From NCBI GenBank assembly GCA_023435225.1, contig JAEYRX010000110.1:1-16017 (forward strand): DNA of 16,017 nucleotides, read 5' to 3'. Positions 12,570 to 16,017 of the stretch are shown piece by piece. Source of the DNA: Bacillota bacterium (GTDB lineage: Bacteria > Bacillota > UBA4882 > UBA8346). Position 1 is the first letter of the stretch. Each line of letters begins with the position of its first letter. A model generated the notes under the pieces. That model had not been told where the DNA came from, ran no database searches, and saw only the letters and a program-made list of their open reading frames with translations. The position numbers and the translations under genes are program-made.

Positions 12570-13290
12570 AAAAGATAATGTAAAATATAAACAGGAATTA
12601 ATTTCAAAAGCAATAGGGCCTTCTCCTTGGTATTATCAAACTTTTCCTGAAATAAAAGCTAAATCGGGGAGAGTGTTTTCTTGGTTATTTCATGGAACTG
12701 AAGGAGAACAGGCATATTTAGTTTCTTTTGGTAGAAAAGAGGAAGTTAAAAAAACTTTAATCTTAAATACATACGTACGTCCTTTCATAATTCATTCACC
12801 ACTACTAGGAATTTGGTTCCATGATGATAATGATCTTTATTTTCATTGTTATGATCCGGATATTATGACAGAGTTTAGTCTTTCAGAAATACCATCTGGG
12901 TTTAAAGAGTCAAAAAACCAGTTGTTTTCATTAAGCAAACCAATTGCACAATTTAAGATAAATAAATTTATAGAAGAAGGGGAACACAAGATTGATGTTC
13001 CAAAAGATTTTAGTATAGAGGAAATTTTAATAATAGGTCCATACCAAGATTTTAAAATATCCGATGTAATATATGCTGTATATTCTATTTACCCGAAGAT
13101 TGGGAAAGTTATTGTATACCCACAGAAATGGTTCACTCATGAAGAATTCGATACTGGTTATCAATGGATAACAAGAGTTTTAAGAGATCCTGAAACTAAT
13201 AGAATAATCGGTGATGGTATTAGGATTGGAAGTTTTGAACTTACAGCTGATTGTTGTAATTTGGAAAGATGGCTAAATAAAAAAGTTTAG
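12559..13290 (+). CDS. Unknown protein, immunity-cluster candidate
   Basis: 243 residues from a GTG with GAAGGGAG about 8 bases upstream. No signal peptide or membrane helix is seen. The sequence is rich in aromatic and strand-forming segments (VFSWLFHG, LGIWFHDDNDLYFHCYD, KVIVYPQKWF), with a C-terminal ITRVLRDPETNRIIGDGIRI stretch resembling a beta-hairpin with a charged turn. I do not recognise a named family. It sits among small genes that resemble immunity proteins and lies on the same strand as the RHS fragment at the window end, so an immunity role is the best guess. Translation is likely coupled to the preceding 28-codon frame. Confidence 0.55.
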   Translation: MFFKKDNVKYKQELISKAIGPSPWYYQTFPEIKAKSGRVFSWLFHGTEGEQAYLVSFGRKEEVKKTLILNTYVRPFIIHSPLLGIWFHDDNDLYFHCYDPDIMTEFSLSEIPSGFKESKNQLFSLSKPIAQFKINKFIEEGEHKIDVPKDFSIEEILIIGPYQDFKISDVIYAVYSIYPKIGKVIVYPQKWFTHEEFDTGYQWITRVLRDPETNRIIGDGIRIGSFELTADCCNLERWLNKKV

Positions 13291-13368
13291 GTTTATTCAA
13301 AGGAGAGCCTAGTTTGTTATCCTTGCAAACACTGGGCCCACAGATAAAATATTAGTTGGTGATATTAA

Positions 13369-14247
13369 ATGAATAAAAAGAAACCAGATGAAATACATTT
13401 GGCAATCCTTGGCTATAAAACATTTACTGATGAAAAATACGCCGATGAATTCTTTCAGATATTGAAAGAAGCTGATGACCGCTATGTTCCATTAAAAGTA
13501 GGCGACGGTGAACCATTGCGAATACCTTTTAATATGGAGAATGCTAGAAAAGCCTGGATGGAAACTAATAAAAGAATGCCAGGATATGGAGGTCCCATGT
13601 TTAGGGGGCGAAGTATGGATGAATATTATGGGGATATTATATGGAGACCAGATGAATCTAACATAATTTCGTTCTGGATGGAAAGAGAATTTATGAAAGC
13701 AAATAGCGGAGTTGCAAGATTTATCGAACTGGCTAAAAAGTTATTTCTCTGGTCCAACGCCGTATATGGTTATGCATGCCATTCTTCTAATCTGCCTGAT
13801 TCTTGTCATTTTCAAGAATGTTTGGGAGGTATTACTTGGATGACCTTATTCGGACCGCCTTATGTAGAAATGTTCGGTAGAGATACAATATTAACTGCTC
13901 CGTGTATAGTGGAAGAGTTTGCCGAAAACAGGTTTATACTCTTAACTTCCGAAGAACCACAAGAAAAGAATGCCCAAATCTTGAAAACTCAAAAGAAAGT
14001 AAAAAAACACTTAGGGAAGGATGCTTTCTACCGGGAAGACATTTTTGCCAGACATACATTCACGCTTGAAGAACTGAAGGCCGGAATTGATCAGCCAAAC
14101 AAGAAAAAGAAATATAGAGCTCCCGACTTTTCTTCCTATCTGAAACCGATACCTACTGATTTCAAAAAGCCGGAAGGAATTATATATGAGGTAAAAGATG
14201 ATGGTTCGGTGGAGATTCACGAGATAAAACAGGGAAAAGGTAAATAG
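13369..14247 (+). CDS. Immunity-like protein, GGITWMTLFGPPY type
   Basis: 292 residues. The middle (YGYACHSSNLPDS, then GGITWMTLFGPPYVEMFGRD and APCIVEEFAENRFILL) resembles immunity proteins that I recall from RHS and type VI toxin loci, where a W-x-T-x-x-GPP segment is followed by a strand reading out 'ILL' and then by KKHLGKDAFY. I cannot assign a numbered Imm family with certainty; Imm52 and DUF3396 proteins have similar layouts. The C-terminal 60 residues are basic, then strand-forming (GIIYEVKDDGSVEIHEI). The ATG has GGTGAT 5 bases upstream. A strong AAAGGAG at 13299 precedes a 13-codon TTG frame that stops 13 bases before this gene, similar to the short frames before the two previous genes. 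No membrane segment. Confidence 0.55.
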   Translation: MNKKKPDEIHLAILGYKTFTDEKYADEFFQILKEADDRYVPLKVGDGEPLRIPFNMENARKAWMETNKRMPGYGGPMFRGRSMDEYYGDIIWRPDESNIISFWMEREFMKANSGVARFIELAKKLFLWSNAVYGYACHSSNLPDSCHFQECLGGITWMTLFGPPYVEMFGRDTILTAPCIVEEFAENRFILLTSEEPQEKNAQILKTQKKVKKHLGKDAFYREDIFARHTFTLEELKAGIDQPNKKKKYRAPDFSSYLKPIPTDFKKPEGIIYEVKDDGSVEIHEIKQGKGK

Positions 14248-14283
14248 GCTTAAAAATGAAGGCATAATAAGGGGAGTATAGTT

Positions 14284-14751
14284 TTGGAGTTTACGACTGA
14301 ATTAATTAGGATGAAACCATCTCGATTAAAACCAAACGAGGGTGATATTTTTGTAATTCAACCAAAAGAAGGTTTTTATTACTATGGAAAAGTAATTAGA
14401 ACTAATATACTTAATAAAGACCCTATGATAAATGGTTGGAATGTAATTTATATTTATAATAAACTATCAAAAGAGGTTGTACTTCCTGATATTTTAGACC
14501 CTCAACAGCTATTAATACCACCTCAAATTGTAAATAACCAAGGTTGGTTAAAAGGATATTTTATGACTGTAGGTTCTTCACAAATAACCAAAAACGATAT
14601 TATAGATTACGGGTTTTGGGATGTTTTTCGAAAGAGATTTGTCAATGAAGAAGGAACACTATTAGGATATGAGCCAAAAATTTGGGCTGATTACGGTTTG
14701 GGGAGTTATGGTATAGTTGGACATGATGTACAAGAAGCATTGAAAAATTAG
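14284..14751 (+). CDS. Imm26-like immunity protein
   Basis: 155 residues. The N-terminal strand region, GDIFVIQPKEGFYYYGKVIR at about 20-39, matches the Imm26 family (a GD-F-I, then G-YYYGKV pattern), immunity proteins found beside diverse polymorphic toxins. Further strand-forming segments follow, including NVIYIYNKLS and GYFMTVGSSQI. It should be cytoplasmic and neutralise a specific toxin tip by binding. The start is a TTG with GGGGAG about 8 bases upstream. The gene lies 36 bases after the preceding gene and ahead of an RHS fragment with a variable tip, as expected in an RHS immunity cluster. Which toxin it matches cannot be read from the window. Confidence 0.65.
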   Translation: MEFTTELIRMKPSRLKPNEGDIFVIQPKEGFYYYGKVIRTNILNKDPMINGWNVIYIYNKLSKEVVLPDILDPQQLLIPPQIVNNQGWLKGYFMTVGSSQITKNDIIDYGFWDVFRKRFVNEEGTLLGYEPKIWADYGLGSYGIVGHDVQEALKN

Positions 14752-14819
14752 ATAAATGATGGGATTGTGACTTTTAACTGATTGAATTATTAGAAAGATT
14801 GGAACTTTGGAGATGAATA

Positions 14820-15374
14820 ATGAAAACCAAATCTTCATTTAATGCAATAACTATTATTTGGTTATTACTTTTAGGGTTCATGTTTTCTTTAGTTTTATTA
14901 GTATTTATATCATTTGATGGATCTTTAAAAGAGTATATCGGACCTTTTAAATGGACTTTTTTATTTATATTACCTCCGGTATTATTACTATTAATCTACA
15001 TAGTTTTTAAAAATTATATTCACATAGAGATAAAATGGCTTTTAGCAATAATTTTAATTATATTGCTCCTAAGTTTTGATTTTGTATTAGTCAATAAGAT
15101 TTCTTCCGTTGCTACTATATATTTTTCTGATTTTAGTAAGGGAAAATGGCGCGTTCATCAAAACATTCGGTATTTGATGAGGAATAGTTTAAAAGAAAAG
15201 TATAATATTAATGCAATGACAAAATTCCAAGTAGAATCATTATTAGGGAAACCTGATTACATTGAAAAAAGTGTTTATAGTTACAAGATGGGAAGCAAAT
15301 TTCCTGATGATTATACCCTTTTTATTAAATTTGAGGAAGACAAAGTTAAAGAATTCTGGGTAAATACCAATTAA
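14820..15374 (+). CDS. Membrane protein with BamE/SmpA-like C-terminal domain
   Basis: 184 residues. Three membrane helices are clear at about 9-31, 45-63 and 72-91, followed by a soluble domain. The soluble part has MTKFQVESLLGKPDYIEK, then a YSYKMG strand, then LFIKFEEDKVKEFWV: a helix with an LLGKPD turn and strands, the layout of the SmpA/BamE-like fold. Small proteins of this type occur as immunity proteins against membrane-acting or extracellular toxins. TTTGGAG lies 7 bases before the ATG. It is the last gene before the RHS fragment and belongs with the preceding immunity-like genes by strand and AT content. The function is inferred; it could also be an unrelated envelope protein. Confidence 0.6.
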   Translation: MKTKSSFNAITIIWLLLLGFMFSLVLLVFISFDGSLKEYIGPFKWTFLFILPPVLLLLIYIVFKNYIHIEIKWLLAIILIILLLSFDFVLVNKISSVATIYFSDFSKGKWRVHQNIRYLMRNSLKEKYNINAMTKFQVESLLGKPDYIEKSVYSYKMGSKFPDDYTLFIKFEEDKVKEFWVNTN

Positions 15375-15528
15375 AGAAAATCGTTTATAAGTCATTCATC
15401 CATAATTTTGCTTACCAAAGGTAATATTTTAAGCAATATTTTTTCATATTTTTTATAATTAGCTCTTTGAAAAATACATATTTAGCTTGGGTTTAACTAA
15501 AAACTGTAAGCATCATTAGTTTACCTAA
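15375..15528. other. AT-rich junction before the RHS fragment
   Basis: No gene is visible. Weak hairpins such as TTACC-AAA-GGTAA (15412-15424) and an A/T-only stem before a T run at 15434-15439 could act as a poor terminator for the membrane-protein gene. The change from AT-rich to G+C-richer sequence at about 15530-15545 marks the recombination edge of the RHS module. Confidence 0.4.
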
Positions 15529-16017
15529 TATGCATTTGGCAAGCATCTGGCCCGAGTTGACGGGGTGATTGGCGACGCCAACGCCAAGAAGTACTTCTAT
15601 CATACCGATCAGGTGGGAAGTGTCAGGGCGGTAACCGATGATGTTGGTAAGGTGGTTTGGAAAGCCGACTATCTGGCCTTCGGGACACAGTTCGAGAAGG
15701 ACAAGCTTGATCCGAGTTTTGAAGAGGATGAGTTTGCGTTTACTGGTAAAGGGTTTGATGGGGATACGGGGTTGTATTATTACAATGCTAGATGGTATGA
15801 CAGTGAGACCGGGAGGTTTATGAGTGAGGACCCGGTGAGGGACCCGAATAATCCGAATCTTTACTCGATGGGACGTAATAACCCATTAAAATTTACAGAT
15901 CCGACTGGTTGTATATCTCAAGAAGATGCAATGTCGGAACATGCGAGAAATTCATCTTCATCACCATCATACGATTGGAGTGGAAATTATTCTTATAGCG
16001 GTGGGCCAAGTAATAAA
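15529..16017 (+). CDS. RHS core fragment with variable tip (orphan, partial)
   Basis: The frame opens right after a TAA at 15526 with YAFGKHLARVDGVIGDANAK and has no start codon or ribosome binding site at that point. It runs to the window end. It contains the classic end of an RHS/YD-repeat shell: YFYHTDQVGSVRAVTDD, ADYLAFG, GLYYYNARWYDSETGRFMSE, and NLYSMGRNNPLKFTDPTG, where the shell normally ends and the variable toxin tip begins. The sequence after it (CISQEDAMSEHARNS, and a Ser/Tyr-rich stretch) is a new tip of unknown type. The missing 5' part marks it as an orphan RHS module, able to replace the tip of a full-length RHS gene by recombination through the conserved core. Its base composition differs sharply from the AT-rich sequence before it. 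A GTG at 15565 could give a short product, but nothing supports this. Confidence 0.8.

Noticed and set aside
15411..15440. Terminator after the membrane-protein gene
   Set aside because: The stems are only 5-6 bp and mostly A-T; not convincing as an intrinsic terminator.
15638..15823. Open frame inside the RHS fragment
   Set aside because: It is another frame of the RHS core; the true frame shows the RHS signature motifs throughout.
1..16017. CRISPR array, tRNA or rRNA genes
   Set aside because: No regularly spaced repeats and no cloverleaf or rRNA-like stretch were seen on either strand; the only multi-copy short repeats are those listed.

Overview
The window looks like an accessory region of a Bacillota (Firmicutes) chromosome, probably clostridial. 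The reasons are AGGAGG-type ribosome binding sites, frequent GTG and TTG starts, U-tailed intrinsic terminators, AT-rich genes and XRE/MerR/SymE-type small regulators. No housekeeping gene, rRNA, tRNA or CRISPR array was seen. Base composition is a mosaic: the replication genes at about 6.2-8.6 kb are visibly richer in G+C than the flanks.

Layout. (1) 1-941: the C-terminal end of a polymorphic toxin and its adjacent immunity gene. (2) 1086-1887, minus strand: an XRE repressor that has lost its N-terminus, behind a small membrane protein. (3) 1933-2952: an IS1595-type insertion sequence. Its ends and promoter carry four GAAC-N4-GTTC sites, the form of the Gram-positive LexA (SOS) box. (4) 3332-8586: a replication and control module with a MerR-like regulator, an excisionase-like HTH protein, a minimal PrimPol primase, a Zn-finger/winged-helix protein, a divergent XRE repressor, a SymE-like protein, and a Toprim-AAA+ primase-helicase split by a frameshift. 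(5) 8700-10560: two overlapping tyrosine recombinases behind three tandem palindromes and closed by a terminator. (6) 10657-12439: an FRG-domain protein and a protein with a PD-(D/E)XK-like motif. (7) 12559-15374: four small proteins, one Imm26-like, that read as an immunity-gene cluster. (8) 15529-16017: a startless RHS core fragment with a new variable C-terminus, open at the window edge.

How it fits together. Regions 4 and 5 look like an integrative element that replicates itself: primases and an ATPase for replication, HTH proteins for control and excision, and paired recombinases for integration. No relaxase, coupling ATPase, terminase or capsid gene is visible, so transfer would need help or genes outside the window. 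RHS/toxin material lies on both sides, so the element may sit in, or have been assembled within, an RHS toxin-immunity array. That placement is an inference.

Most noteworthy: the LexA-like sites in the insertion sequence; the broken and catalytically degenerate Toprim protein; iteron-like repeats between the two replication genes; a multi-hairpin leader before the SymE-like gene; and the FRG plus nuclease-like pair next to the recombinases.
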